NCBI GenBank assembly: GCA_050247075.1
Contig: JBFWUW010000017.1
Span: forward strand, 35,494-99,493
Direction: 5' to 3'
DNA length: 64,000 bases
DNA from: JBFWUW01 sp050247075
GTDB taxonomy: Bacteria > Planctomycetota > Planctomycetia > Pirellulales > JBFWUW01
A model generated the notes under the pieces. That model did no database searches. It worked only from the letters and a program-made list of their open reading frames with translations, and was not told the origin of the DNA. How positions within the stretch are numbered: position 1 is the stretch's first letter; every line of letters starts with the position of its first letter. Positions 45,947 through 54,707 of this stretch are shown here, in pieces. The position numbers and the translations under genes were made by a program.

Positions 45947-46288
45947 ATGAATGCCATGATCGCACGTAGCCAAGCTTACCGCGAATCGCTGGGCACATTC
46001 CTGTGCCTCTGTCTGTGGCTGCTGCCGACAGGCGCTGCCTTCGCCGTTGGATGTTCCGCTCCACTCGCCGCGTCTAGCTGCGTTCAGGCCCTGCCGCCTG
46101 GCGCCCAATTCACCTGGACAGCCGTTGCCGATGTGGCCGAATCATGGCGGGCGGACTTTGAGGACTGGCCATCCTCGCTGGATCGGCCGTTGCTGGCGGA
46201 GGGAGTCGGTCTCTCCTCGCTGGTTTGCCGCGGGTCATTGACGGCTCTGCATACCTTGCAGCAAGACCGCATTCGCTTGCAAATCTGA
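45947..46288 (+). CDS. Small secreted protein of unknown function
   Basis: 113 residues if started at the ATG at 45947 (GAGAA upstream); ATG 45956 is also possible. A hydrophobic segment LGTFLCLCLWLLPTGAAFAV resembles a signal peptide. The mature part has three Cys and no motif I know. A TATAAT at 45943-45948 overlaps this start, which weakens the upstream choice. The frame fills the gap between divergent trmL and the kinase-like gene, so it may be real, but coding evidence is modest. Confidence 0.45.
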   Translation: MNAMIARSQAYRESLGTFLCLCLWLLPTGAAFAVGCSAPLAASSCVQALPPGAQFTWTAVADVAESWRADFEDWPSSLDRPLLAEGVGLSSLVCRGSLTALHTLQQDRIRLQI

Positions 46289-46429
46289 TTCCTTGCCAGA
46301 CGCCCGCCTAGTTTGTTTTGGCGGGCCGTCAATTCAGGCCGGCAATCGCGAACGTATCCACCATTGGCCCGTTTGCTTCTGGCCGTCGAGCAGCCATTCA
46401 GATCCCCACCAACAAACCAGGAGTTCATT

Positions 46430-47137
46430 ATGTTTTACACCGTGGATTTCGACCGTATGCCGGAGGCCTTCTTACGGGCTGTTACCATGAGCGAGTCACG
46501 CCCGGCTTCTCCTCGGCGCGCGCCGCCTGACCGTCCGATTGATCTGGCCTGTTGCGTGGCGATCAGCCGCGAGGTAGGTGCCCTGGGGACCACCGTGGCG
46601 CGAGAGGTCGGGAGCCGCTTGGGGTGGCCAGTCTACGACCACGAAATACTGGAACAAATCGCTCAGCGGATGCGTGTGCCGGTTAGCCTGCTCGAACAAG
46701 TCGATGAACGGCATGTCAGCTGGCTGGAGGAATGCCTGGATGCCTTCACCGCCGTCCCCTTAGTGCGAGAATCGACCTATGTCCGGCAACTCGTCGAGTT
46801 GCTGGGTGCGCTGGGCAAGCAAGGCCAGGCGGTGATCGTCGGCCGCGGTGCCGCCCACTACCTGCCGTGCCAGACAACGCTGCGGGTGCGATTGGTGGCA
46901 CCGCTGGAGGACCGCATCGCCACCATGCAACGCGAAATGCAGCTATCGCCCGATTCCGCGGCCCGTTTTGTTCACGAGGCCGACCGGCAGCGCCGCCGCT
47001 TTATCTACGACCACTTTCTGAAAGACTGCGAAGATCACCAGCACTACGACTTGCTGCTCAATACTTCACGTTGTTCTGTACAATCGTGTGCCACGGTGAT
47101 TGTGGATGCCCTGCACTCCATGCAACAGCAGAAATAG
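46430..47137 (+). CDS. Cytidylate kinase-like family protein
   Basis: 235 residues; AGGAG seven bases before the ATG at 46430 fixes the start. The core opens CCVAISREVGALGTTVAREVGSRLGW-type, the SRExGxxG loop of the cytidylate_kin2 family, followed by VYDHEILEQIAQRM, VGRGAAHYLP (a second nucleotide-binding turn), and RFVHEADRQRRRFIYDHF, where Arg residues form a lid. Members are predicted nucleotide kinases; the substrate is not known. It is not the housekeeping Cmk. Confidence 0.88.
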   Translation: MFYTVDFDRMPEAFLRAVTMSESRPASPRRAPPDRPIDLACCVAISREVGALGTTVAREVGSRLGWPVYDHEILEQIAQRMRVPVSLLEQVDERHVSWLEECLDAFTAVPLVRESTYVRQLVELLGALGKQGQAVIVGRGAAHYLPCQTTLRVRLVAPLEDRIATMQREMQLSPDSAARFVHEADRQRRRFIYDHFLKDCEDHQHYDLLLNTSRCSVQSCATVIVDALHSMQQQK

Positions 47138-47217
47138 AAATCGATCCGATAGCGCAACAGCGTTTTTTCAACGGGCCATTCCTGCTCGCCATGCTCACGC
47201 CATTGCCATGGAATGTC

Positions 47218-48114
47218 CTACCACTTGCCGCCGTCAGCCAGATAGCGTTTTTCAATCTTGGCGGCTACCGTGCCGATGGCGTAGTAGCCCACCGAAATCT
47301 GGCCCACGTGGGTCAAGATGTCGTAGGCCCGCCAGCGGTCCCAGCCGTATTCGGCCTCCATCCACAGGATCAGCCGCGAATATGCTTCCGCGGTGGCCCG
47401 CTCCATCGGGCAGCCGGTGGCCACGGTCATGATTTCGGTGGCTGATTCAATCCGCACGCCGGCCAGTTTCTTGCCCTTCAGCAGATTGACGGTCACGACG
47501 GTTTCGGCACCCATCTCCAGGCCGCTGGCCGAAAGTTCGCCATGCCCCATCGCGGCGTGGGCATCGCCCAGGTAGAGATAACCGCCGGGCACATAGACCG
47601 GCAGATAGACGGTGCTGCCGGGTGCCGTTTCGATGATGTCCATGTTGCCGCCGTGCGGACCGGCGGGGCCAGTCGTGGGGACGCCGGCCGCGGGCGCGGT
47701 GCCGATGCAGCCTAACATCGGCTGGTAGGGAATGGTTACCGTGCCGCTCCAATGTATCTGGCCGTCGCGAATGGGGCAGACATGCGTGCCATGCGGGCAG
47801 TTGTCCCCCAGCCATTCCGCCAACATCCGCGGATCGCTGGTCCGCGTAGCGCATTGGCCATTGAGCGGGCGGATTTCCTGGATGTGTACGGCCAAGGCAT
47901 CGCCAGGTTCGGCCCCTTCTACCCAAATCGGCCCGGTCTGCGGGTTGCCCAGTGGGATCTTGCTCTTATCGCGGCGGTCGGCGTCGGAACGAATCTGCCC
48001 GCTAAAGGCATCCTCGCTATCGACCTGAATGGTTTCGCCCGGCGCAATCCGCAGCCGCGGTTCGTTGTGGCGGCTGAATTCGTAATAGAGCGGGCCGATC
48101 GGCAGTCGCTGCAT
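47218..48114 (-). CDS. Acetamidase/formamidase family protein
   Basis: 298 residues, the usual size. Family motifs read along the chain: IAPGETIQVDSEDAFSGQI, GPIWVEGAEPGDALAVHI, GTVTIPYQPMLGCIGTAPA, GPHGGNMD, VYVPGGYLYLGDAHAAMGHGE and ATGCPMERATAEAYSRLI. These metal-dependent amidases hydrolyse short-chain amides such as formamide or acetamide to ammonia and the acid. No urea or amide transporter is near. Start at 48114 has no strong ribosome site. Confidence 0.92.
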   Translation of the reverse strand: MQRLPIGPLYYEFSRHNEPRLRIAPGETIQVDSEDAFSGQIRSDADRRDKSKIPLGNPQTGPIWVEGAEPGDALAVHIQEIRPLNGQCATRTSDPRMLAEWLGDNCPHGTHVCPIRDGQIHWSGTVTIPYQPMLGCIGTAPAAGVPTTGPAGPHGGNMDIIETAPGSTVYLPVYVPGGYLYLGDAHAAMGHGELSASGLEMGAETVVTVNLLKGKKLAGVRIESATEIMTVATGCPMERATAEAYSRLILWMEAEYGWDRWRAYDILTHVGQISVGYYAIGTVAAKIEKRYLADGGKW

Positions 48115-48146
48115 GGCGGTGCATCCCCAGGTGGTACGGCAAGGTG

Positions 48147-48251
48147 CTACTTGGCGGCCTTCTTCTCGGCGGCACGCAAACGGGTGGTCTCGTTCTTGCG
48201 GCGGCGGATGCGCTTTTTCTTGGCCGCGGCCGTGGCTTTATGATTACCCAT
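48147..48251 (-). CDS. Very small basic protein (34 residues)
   Basis: Reading the minus strand from ATG at 48251 gives 34 residues beginning MGNHKATAAAKKKRIRRRKN and ending AAEKKAAK before a TAG. GAGGAG lies eight bases before the ATG, an excellent ribosome site. About half the residues are Lys or Arg, so a ribosome- or nucleic-acid-associated role is likely, as for small accessory ribosomal proteins, but I cannot name the family. It lies 32 bases before the acetamidase gene on the same strand. Confidence 0.75.
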   Translation of the reverse strand: MGNHKATAAAKKKRIRRRKNETTRLRAAEKKAAK

Positions 48252-48304
48252 GTTATTGGCTCCTCGTTGAAGCTAGAAGAGAAATCGGACACTTGAAGAG
48301 ATCT

Positions 48305-48328
48305 TGTAGGAGGCGATTCTATCGCCGA
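48305..48328 (+). repeat. REP-like element, type A
   Basis: TGTAGGA head, arms GGCGAT and ATCGCC with loop TCT, then GA. It lies in the divergent gap between the small basic gene and the di-haem cytochrome gene, where nothing else is evident. Confidence 0.72.
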
Positions 48329-48543
48329 TGCTCCCGCTCCCGGAGGGAGAGGGAGATAAGTCCAAATGAGTTCCATAACTCATGCTGGGCCGCCAAGATA
48401 CCACAATACGGCGGGCTTCCGCCAGCGGCCAGGCGGGCCAGTTCTGCTAGAATAGAGCCGGCCCTTTAATCCGTGGTGATCCCACGGGGCCGGCTACGGT
48501 TATCATTGATAGGCCAGGTTGCCCGCCGCCGCATCATACACCC

Positions 48544-49962
48544 ATGAAAAACGCCAGAATCACCATGTGTCAAACCATTCGTCGTCGGCCTTGTTGGTGG
48601 TGGGCCTTCGCCCTTCTGTTCATCCCGTTGGCGGCAATCTGCGCGGCTGAATGGGCTGTTGCGGAACAGCCGGCCGCCGAAACGCCAGCCGAGCGCGGCT
48701 ACCGCCTGCTTACGACGAAGGCTTATCTGCCCCCCGACTTCGACCAAGAAGTTTTCGACACCCTTTGGCAAACGTGGGAAGAACCGCTTAGGTCCCAGGC
48801 GGAAGCCGCCACGGTTGAAGAGCGGCGGAAGATGGCCTTCTCGCGCTATGGCCTGACCGAAGCCCCCGGCCGCAAGGGGCCGGTTGCGCTGCAATATGTC
48901 GACAACGGCCAAGGGGGCTGGGTGATGAACTGCCTGGCCTGCCACGGCGGCAAGGTCGCCGGCCAGGTGATTCCCGGTTCGCCCAATTCGTTGTATGCCC
49001 TGCAGACGCTGACCGAAGAGGTCATGACCACCAAGGTCCGGCTGAAGAAGCCGCTGGCCCGCATGGAGGCTGGTTCGCTGTTCATGCCTTTGGGAGGATC
49101 GAACGGCACCACCAACGCCGTCAATTTTGGCGTGGCGCTGATGGCCCATCGCGATGCCGAGCTGAATGTCCATCGCAACCTGTCGCGGCCCAAGATGCTG
49201 CATCACGACCATGATGCGCCCCCCTGGTGGAATGTCCGCAAGAAACAATGGCTCTATGCCGACGGCTTTGCCGGCCACGGCCACCGCGCCTTGATGCAGT
49301 TCTTGCTTATCCCGCAAAACGGTCCCGACAAATTCCGCGAGTGGGAACCCGACTTTCAAGACTTGCTGGCTTGGATCGAATCGCTGGAGCCGCCCAAGTA
49401 TCCCTGGCCCATCGAGGAACCGTTGGCCGTCACCGGCCAGCAAATCTTCTCGCGGAACTGCGCCCGGTGCCACGGCAGCTATGGACCAAACGGCGAGTAT
49501 CCCAACAAGAACGTGCCGATCGACGAAATTGCCACCGATCGCGCCCGGCTTGATTCGCTTTCGGCGGAGCACCGTGCCGGCTACGAGTCGAGCTGGTTCT
49601 CGTATTTTGGCGAGCAGAAGTCGATCCACGATCCGCGGGGCTATGTCGCCCCACCACTGGATGGCATTTGGGCCTCGGCCCCCTATCTGCACAATGGCTC
49701 GGTCCCCACGCTGTGGCATTTGCTGCATCCCGATGAACGGCCGGCGCTATGGTTGAGGACAGAAGACGGCTACAACCAGGAGCAAGTCGGGCTGGAGATC
49801 TCCGAGTTCGAGAACTACCCGCGAGCGGCCTACATGGCCAAGGAACGGCGGCGATATTTCGACACGCGGCTATTCGGCAAGTCCGCGACGGGGCACGACT
49901 TTCCCAATGTCCTTAGCGAGGAGGAAAAGCGCGCCGTGTTGGAGTATCTCAAGACGTTGTGA
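48544..49962 (+). CDS. Secreted di-haem cytochrome c protein
   Basis: 472 residues with a signal peptide (WWWAFALLFIPLAAICAAEW). Two c-type haem sites: Cys130-Leu-Ala-Cys133-His134 and Cys306-Ala-Arg-Cys309-His310. The sequence between (MEAGSLFMPLGGSNGTTNAVNF-type and WWNVRKKQWLYADGFAGHGHR) and the C-terminal PPLDGIWASAPYLHNGSVPT are shared with di-haem oxidase/RoxA-like and peroxidase-like cytochromes. A periplasmic redox role follows; the substrate is unknown and rubber-oxygenase activity is not implied. Confidence 0.88.
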   Translation: MKNARITMCQTIRRRPCWWWAFALLFIPLAAICAAEWAVAEQPAAETPAERGYRLLTTKAYLPPDFDQEVFDTLWQTWEEPLRSQAEAATVEERRKMAFSRYGLTEAPGRKGPVALQYVDNGQGGWVMNCLACHGGKVAGQVIPGSPNSLYALQTLTEEVMTTKVRLKKPLARMEAGSLFMPLGGSNGTTNAVNFGVALMAHRDAELNVHRNLSRPKMLHHDHDAPPWWNVRKKQWLYADGFAGHGHRALMQFLLIPQNGPDKFREWEPDFQDLLAWIESLEPPKYPWPIEEPLAVTGQQIFSRNCARCHGSYGPNGEYPNKNVPIDEIATDRARLDSLSAEHRAGYESSWFSYFGEQKSIHDPRGYVAPPLDGIWASAPYLHNGSVPTLWHLLHPDERPALWLRTEDGYNQEQVGLEISEFENYPRAAYMAKERRRYFDTRLFGKSATGHDFPNVLSEEEKRAVLEYLKTL

Positions 49963-49978
49963 CCCGCCCGGCGTGGGG

Positions 49979-49996
49979 AAAGGATGAAGGCGGAAG
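49979..49996 (-). repeat. Dispersed pyrimidine-rich repeat, minus copy
   Basis: AAAGGATGAAGGCGGAAG on the plus strand is the complement of the repeat at 43946-43977. It starts 17 bases after the cytochrome stop codon. The rest of the 250-base gap shows no gene. Confidence 0.6.
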
Positions 49997-50214
49997 AAAA
50001 AAGGCGGGTGGCTGGCGGCTGACCAACGGGAAGCCCCAGCGGCGTTGACGTTCCAACCAGCAAGACCAATGGCCGCCTTTTGATCAGTAAGGTTTGAACG
50101 CCAACTCCTCTACGCCATGCGCTGCTGACCCAGGCCCCCACTGTTTTCGCCACGGCAGGCCGCATTGGCCCGTTCGGAATCGTTTCTTACAGAACATGGC
50201 TCCGAGGATTAGTG

Positions 50215-50883
50215 ATGCAATTTGGCGGCATTATCTTGTGCGGGGGCAAGAGCAGCCGCATGGGGCTGCCCAAGGCGACTTTGCCGTTCGGTCCCGAACT
50301 GATGCTGCCGCGGGTGGCCCGCTTGCTGCGCGAAGTCGTCGTTCCGGTGGTGGTGGTCGCCGCCCCCGAACAGGAACTGCCGCTGTTGCCGGACGAAATT
50401 CAAATTGTCCGCGACCGTCGCGAAGGCCGCGGACCTCTGGAAGGGCTGTTGGCAGGCATGTCGGCGTTGGCTGGTCAGGCTGATGCCGCATATGCCACCA
50501 GTTGCGACGTGCCGCTGTTGGTGCCAGCCTTTGTGCAGCGCGTCGTCGAACGGCTACAAGGCCACGAGATCGCCGTGCCACGCATCGAAGGATACCATCA
50601 CCCGCTGGCAGCGGCTTATCGTATCAGCCTGCTGCCCAAGATTGAAGCGTTGCTGGCCGCCGACCGCCTGCGGCCGTTTTATTTGTTCGAGCAATGCAAC
50701 ACGCTGGAACTGGCCGCCACCGATTTTGCCGATGTCGATCCGCGAGGCGAAAGCCTGTTGAACCTTAACCATCCAGCCGACTATCTGGCCGCGCTGGAAC
50801 AGGCGGGCTTTGGCGTGCCGGCGGAAATCGCGGCCCTGATCGATGCAGGCGAAGCAAAGCCGCCGTCGAGATCGCAAGGTTAA
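50215..50883 (+). CDS. mobA: Molybdenum cofactor guanylyltransferase
   Basis: 222 residues from the ATG at 50215 (a GTG three bases earlier is also possible; GAGG lies upstream). Nucleotide-binding motif GIILCGGKSSRMGLPKATLP is diagnostic. GRGPLEGLLAGMSAL and TSCDVPLL (metal-binding Asp) follow, then LNLNHPADY near the end, the usual NTPD-type motif. It attaches GMP to molybdopterin to make the guanine dinucleotide form. The sulfite-oxidase-like Mo enzyme 6 kb downstream would normally use plain Mo-MPT, so MobA may serve other enzymes. Confidence 0.93.
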   Translation: MQFGGIILCGGKSSRMGLPKATLPFGPELMLPRVARLLREVVVPVVVVAAPEQELPLLPDEIQIVRDRREGRGPLEGLLAGMSALAGQADAAYATSCDVPLLVPAFVQRVVERLQGHEIAVPRIEGYHHPLAAAYRISLLPKIEALLAADRLRPFYLFEQCNTLELAATDFADVDPRGESLLNLNHPADYLAALEQAGFGVPAEIAALIDAGEAKPPSRSQG

Positions 50884-51017
50884 GGCAAGGCACAAGTGGC
50901 GCGGCTGCGTGGAATTCTACTTCTTGCCAGACGAGTTGGCGGCCGCTGCGTATAATAAATGAGACTGCCCGCGGGGGAGGCATTCCCAAGTATCCGTTAC
51001 GACGGCGAGAAACCAGC

Positions 51018-51338
51018 ATGCCCATCTATGTTTATGAGGTCATCTTGCCTGATGGCTCGGCGGGCGAGCAGATTGAAGTCTTTCAAAAGATGTCCGACGC
51101 GCCGTTGACTTGCCACCCAGATACCGGCCAACCCGTGCAACGGGTGTTGACCGCGGCGAATATTGGCGGCTCATGGTCGGACGCTTCCATGGGCAAGCGG
51201 ATGTCGGACGACAAGAAGCTCGACAGCATGGGTTTCACCAAATACGTCAAGGCGGGCGATGGCTACTATGAGAAACGGGCCGGCAAAGGGCCCGACGTAT
51301 TGCACAAAGACAGCCCCATCGATGCCAGCGACGTCTAA
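51018..51338 (+). CDS. FmdB-like small protein lacking most zinc-ribbon cysteines
   Basis: 106 residues. MPIYVYEVI, FQKMSDAPLTCHPDTGQPVQRVL follow the FmdB/CxxC zinc-ribbon pattern, but the N-terminal CxxC pair is missing and only one Cys remains, so zinc binding is doubtful. The C-terminal half is polar (KKLDSMGFTKYVKAGDGYYEK). Role unknown. A TATAAT at 50951-50956 lies in the upstream gap. The Nudix gene follows 21 bases later. Confidence 0.8.
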   Translation: MPIYVYEVILPDGSAGEQIEVFQKMSDAPLTCHPDTGQPVQRVLTAANIGGSWSDASMGKRMSDDKKLDSMGFTKYVKAGDGYYEKRAGKGPDVLHKDSPIDASDV

Positions 51339-51359
51339 CACACAAAGCGGCAAGCAATC

Positions 51360-51773
51360 ATGCCACATGTGACTTCTTGCGGGGTGATCCTCTTTCGCCG
51401 GCAGCCCGAACTTTCGTTCTTGTTGATGCGTCACGCTAACCGTTGGGATTTGCCCAAGGGACACATCGAGCCGGGCGAAACCGAGCAGCAATGTGCCTTG
51501 CGGGAGTTCGCCGAGGAGACCGGCCTGGAGGCGGCGGACATTCAACTTCAAGCCGACTTTCAATGGGAAACATCGTACCCAATCCGCCACAAGCGGACCC
51601 AAGAAATCGTACAGAAACGGCTCATCGTCTACCTGGCCTGGCTCACCCGCGACCGGCCGATTACGGTTTCCGAACATCAAGGGTACGAATGGATCCGCTG
51701 GCAGCCACCGCATCGGATTCAGAAAGAAACGATTGATGGCGTGTTGGAGGGGGTAGAGGGGTTTTGGGAGTAG
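51360..51773 (+). CDS. Nudix hydrolase
   Basis: 137 residues. The Nudix box is intact: G followed by HIEPG, E, TEQQCAL, then REFAEETGL. HVTSCGVILFRRQ and WDLPKGH are the flanking strands of the Ap4A-hydrolase-like (MutT) subgroup. The enzyme should hydrolyse a nucleoside diphosphate linked compound such as diadenosine tetraphosphate; the substrate is inferred from subgroup only. Its end overlaps the upstream frame of the DHPS-like gene but not its likely start. Confidence 0.9.
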   Translation: MPHVTSCGVILFRRQPELSFLLMRHANRWDLPKGHIEPGETEQQCALREFAEETGLEAADIQLQADFQWETSYPIRHKRTQEIVQKRLIVYLAWLTRDRPITVSEHQGYEWIRWQPPHRIQKETIDGVLEGVEGFWE

Positions 51774-51805
51774 GGGCGGAAATCTTCAGTGCTCTGTTCT
51801 TCGAG

Positions 51806-51822
51806 TTCATCCTTTCGCCTTC
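51806..51822 (+). repeat. Dispersed pyrimidine-rich repeat between Nudix and DHPS-like genes
   Basis: TTCATCCTTTCGCCTTC, followed by CTCCTTCCCC, ends 13 bases before the DHPS-like ATG and so occupies its ribosome-site region. Confidence 0.6.
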
Positions 51823-51835
51823 CTCCTTCCCCTTC

Positions 51836-53272
51836 ATGTTTCGTCCTCGCATCCATTTTGTCACGGGGCGTCTGGCGGAGCATTCGCTGCGCGAAGTGTT
51901 GGAACAATTGGGACCGGCGGCTGGGTTTGATTATTCGGTCGAAGTGTTGCCCATTACCGTGGCGGCATTGATGACGCCGGAATGGATCGCGAAACGAATG
52001 AAAGTCCCGCCTGGCACTACGAAGGTGCTGTTGCCCGGCTATTGTCATGGCGATCTGCAACCGATGGCGGAGGACGTGGGCCTGCCGGTCGAGCGTGGAC
52101 CTAAAGACTTGCGCGAACTGCCGCAAGCCTTTGGGCAGCAGGCACGCACCGACTATGGCCGCTACGACATTCAAATTCTGGCTGAAATCAATCATGCCCC
52201 GCGGCTAACGCTTGAAGATGTCCTGGCCCAGGCCAGCCGTTTACGCGACGACGGCGCGAACTTGATCGATGTTGGTTGCGATCCGGGAGCTGCCTGGCCC
52301 GGCGTGGCCGAGTGCGTGCGGGCGCTGCGGGCGGAGGGGCATCGCGTTTCGATCGACAGCCTGAACCCCGACGAAATCGAGGCGGCCCTTGGGGCGGGGG
52401 CCGAGTTGGTGCTCAGCGTCAACTCCAGCAATCGCCAGCGGGCCGTGCATTGGGGTTGCGAGGTCGTGGCCGTGCCCGACGATCCGGGCACGTTGGAAGG
52501 ACTGGAAGAAACGGTCTGCCTGCTGGCCGGGGCGGGCGTGCGGCTGCGAATCGATCCGGTGTTGGAGCCGATCGGGTTTGGTTTCGCGGCCAGTTTGCAG
52601 CGCTATTTTGCCGTCCGCCAAAAATGGCCCGACGCTGAAATGTTGATGGGCATTGGCAACCTGACCGAATTGACCGACGCCGATAGCGCCGGAATCAACG
52701 TGTTGCTGTTGGGATATTGCCAAGAACTGGGCATTCGCAGCGTGTTGACAACCCAAGTCATCAACTGGGCCCGTACCAGCGTGCGTGAATGCGATCTGGC
52801 GCGGCGGTTGGTACATTACGCCGTCAAGCAGGCGGCGCTGCCAAAACATGCCGAGCCGCGGCTGGTCACATTGCGCGACCCTCGGCTGCTGCGGCATGGT
52901 GAGGAAAGCATCGCTCGGCTGGCCGAGCAGATCAAGGACCACAGTTATCGGATTATTGCCGAGGATGGCCTGCTGCATTTGGTAAGCTCCGGCCTGCATC
53001 TGCAAGGACGCGATCCGTTCGACTTGTTCGATGAATTGCTGGCCGGAGGTGGCAAAAGCATCGATGCCGGCCATGCGTTCTATCTTGGCTACGAAATGGC
53101 CAAGGCCGCCACGGCCCTCACGTTGAGCAAAAATTACCGGCAGGACGAGGCTTTGGACTGGGGCTACCTGACGGCGGACGAGGTTTCGCACCGCGCTAAG
53201 AAGAAGGCCCGGGAAGCACGCACCGACAGCGCGGCTGAACCGGCGGGTGGGGAGGCTGAAACAGATGCCTGA
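51836..53272 (+). CDS. Dihydropteroate synthase-like protein (DUF6513-type)
   Basis: 478 residues from the ATG at 51836; the longer frame passes through a dispersed repeat. The N-terminal domain (FVTGRLAEHSLREVLEQLG) is the extra domain of DHPS-related proteins in planctomycetes, methylotrophs and archaea. The TIM-barrel pterin-binding part has NLIDVGCDPGAAWPGV, VSIDSLNPDEIEAAL and AELVLSVNSSN, which replace the classical DHPS loops. It is thought to act in tetrahydromethanopterin synthesis or C1 metabolism; that is family knowledge, not shown here. The pabB gene overlaps its end by 8 bases. Confidence 0.85.
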   Translation: MFRPRIHFVTGRLAEHSLREVLEQLGPAAGFDYSVEVLPITVAALMTPEWIAKRMKVPPGTTKVLLPGYCHGDLQPMAEDVGLPVERGPKDLRELPQAFGQQARTDYGRYDIQILAEINHAPRLTLEDVLAQASRLRDDGANLIDVGCDPGAAWPGVAECVRALRAEGHRVSIDSLNPDEIEAALGAGAELVLSVNSSNRQRAVHWGCEVVAVPDDPGTLEGLEETVCLLAGAGVRLRIDPVLEPIGFGFAASLQRYFAVRQKWPDAEMLMGIGNLTELTDADSAGINVLLLGYCQELGIRSVLTTQVINWARTSVRECDLARRLVHYAVKQAALPKHAEPRLVTLRDPRLLRHGEESIARLAEQIKDHSYRIIAEDGLLHLVSSGLHLQGRDPFDLFDELLAGGGKSIDAGHAFYLGYEMAKAATALTLSKNYRQDEALDWGYLTADEVSHRAKKKAREARTDSAAEPAGGEAETDA

Positions 53273-54698
53273 CGAGGCTGCTTTCGTTCCCCTGGTTGAG
53301 GAGTTGCTGCCCCCGCCCGACCCCGATCAGTCCTTCCTGCGTCTGGCGGATTTGCCGCATGTGTTGTTCTTGGACAGCGCGCGGCGGAATCCGGTCCTTG
53401 GCCGCTATTCCTTTGTGACAGCCGACCCGTTCGACTGGATGCGGCGCGAGGCCGATTCCTCCGGCAGTCTGGAACTCTTGGCGGCCAGTCTGAATCGTTA
53501 TAGCGCGGCCACCTTGGCCGATCTGCCGCCGTTTCAAGGGGGGGCGGCGGGCTTGTTCAGCTACGACCTGGGCCGCGAACTGGAACGCTTGCCACGGCCC
53601 GTTCAGGACGACTTTCAATCGCCGGCCTTGGCCATTGGCCTGTACGACGTCGTCGTGGCTTTCGACCACGCCGCGGGCCGCGCGTGGATCATCTCACAAG
53701 GGCTGCCTGAAACAGAACCCCGCGCCAGAACCGACCGGGCACAACAGCGGCTGAGGCAATTCCGCGAGATCCTCCGCGCACCAGCCACACCGCCTTGCCC
53801 ATCCGACGATCAGTACCCGCCGCTCGCTACACCCCCTGCTTCGTTCGATATTCGGCATGCTCCAGGCCGCATCTCTTTTCCCTCTCTGTCTAGCAATTTC
53901 ACCCCCGACGGTTACCTGGCCGCGGTTCGCCGCGCGATCGAGTACGTTCACGCAGGCGATATCTTTCAGGTCAATTTGTCGCAGCGGCTGCTGTGCCGGG
54001 CCGAGGATTCGTCGCTGGAACTCTACCGCCGGCTGCGGCAGCGCAATCCGGCCACGTTTGCCGCCTATTTTGATCTGGGGGACCAGCAGATCGTCAGCGC
54101 CTCGCCGGAACGGTTTTTGCAGGTGCGGAAGCGGCAGATTGAAGCCCGTCCGATCAAGGGAACGCGCCGCCGCGGAAGCCAGCCCGAGGCCGATCTGTTC
54201 TCCGGCGATGAACTGCGCGAAAGCGAAAAAGACCGCGCCGAGAACGTGATGATTGTCGATCTGCTGCGCAACGACCTGTCGCGAGTCTGCCTGCCCGATA
54301 GCGTTCGCGTGACGCAACTTTGCCGCGTGGAAATCTACGAGTACGTCCAGCATCTGGTGTCGTCGGTAATGGGCGAACTGCGGCCGGGCTGCACGGCCAT
54401 TGATGCCCTGGCCGTGGCCTTTCCGGGCGGCTCCATCACCGGTGCGCCAAAAGTGCGGGCCATGGAAATCATTGCCGAGTTGGAGCCTACCGCCCGTGGC
54501 CCTTATTGCGGATCGCTGGCCTACCTGGGCTTCGATGGGGCTTGCGATTCCAGCATACTCATTCGTACCATTACGGCGGCCAGGGGCTGGTGGCAGTTTC
54601 CCGTGGGGGGAGGTATCGTGGCTCAAAGCAATCCGCTGCGCGAATACGAAGAGACCTGGCACAAAGCCGAGGGCCTGTTGCGATCCCTGCGGGCTTGA
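53265..54698 (+). CDS. pabB: Aminodeoxychorismate synthase component I
   Basis: 477 residues from ATG 53265, which has GGAGG ten bases upstream inside the previous gene. Chorismate-binding core: FQVNLSQRLLC, SPERFLQV, RPIKGTRRRG, DLFSGDELRESEKDRAENVMIVDLLRNDL-type region, GSITGAPKVRAMEIIAELE and GFDGACDSSILIRT. The N-terminal domain is of the PabB/TrpE type; adjacency to the DHPS-like gene favours PabB (p-aminobenzoate) over TrpE. No PabA glutaminase is adjacent. Residues about 180-210 are a Pro/Ser-rich linker containing a fragment of a dispersed repeat. Confidence 0.9.
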   Translation: MPDEAAFVPLVEELLPPPDPDQSFLRLADLPHVLFLDSARRNPVLGRYSFVTADPFDWMRREADSSGSLELLAASLNRYSAATLADLPPFQGGAAGLFSYDLGRELERLPRPVQDDFQSPALAIGLYDVVVAFDHAAGRAWIISQGLPETEPRARTDRAQQRLRQFREILRAPATPPCPSDDQYPPLATPPASFDIRHAPGRISFPSLSSNFTPDGYLAAVRRAIEYVHAGDIFQVNLSQRLLCRAEDSSLELYRRLRQRNPATFAAYFDLGDQQIVSASPERFLQVRKRQIEARPIKGTRRRGSQPEADLFSGDELRESEKDRAENVMIVDLLRNDLSRVCLPDSVRVTQLCRVEIYEYVQHLVSSVMGELRPGCTAIDALAVAFPGGSITGAPKVRAMEIIAELEPTARGPYCGSLAYLGFDGACDSSILIRTITAARGWWQFPVGGGIVAQSNPLREYEETWHKAEGLLRSLRA

Positions 54699-54707
54699 CA
54701 CCTACAT

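Noticed and set aside
48466..49728. 420-residue minus-strand open frame
   Set aside because: Antisense of the di-haem cytochrome, whose CxxCH sites and signal peptide are on the plus strand.
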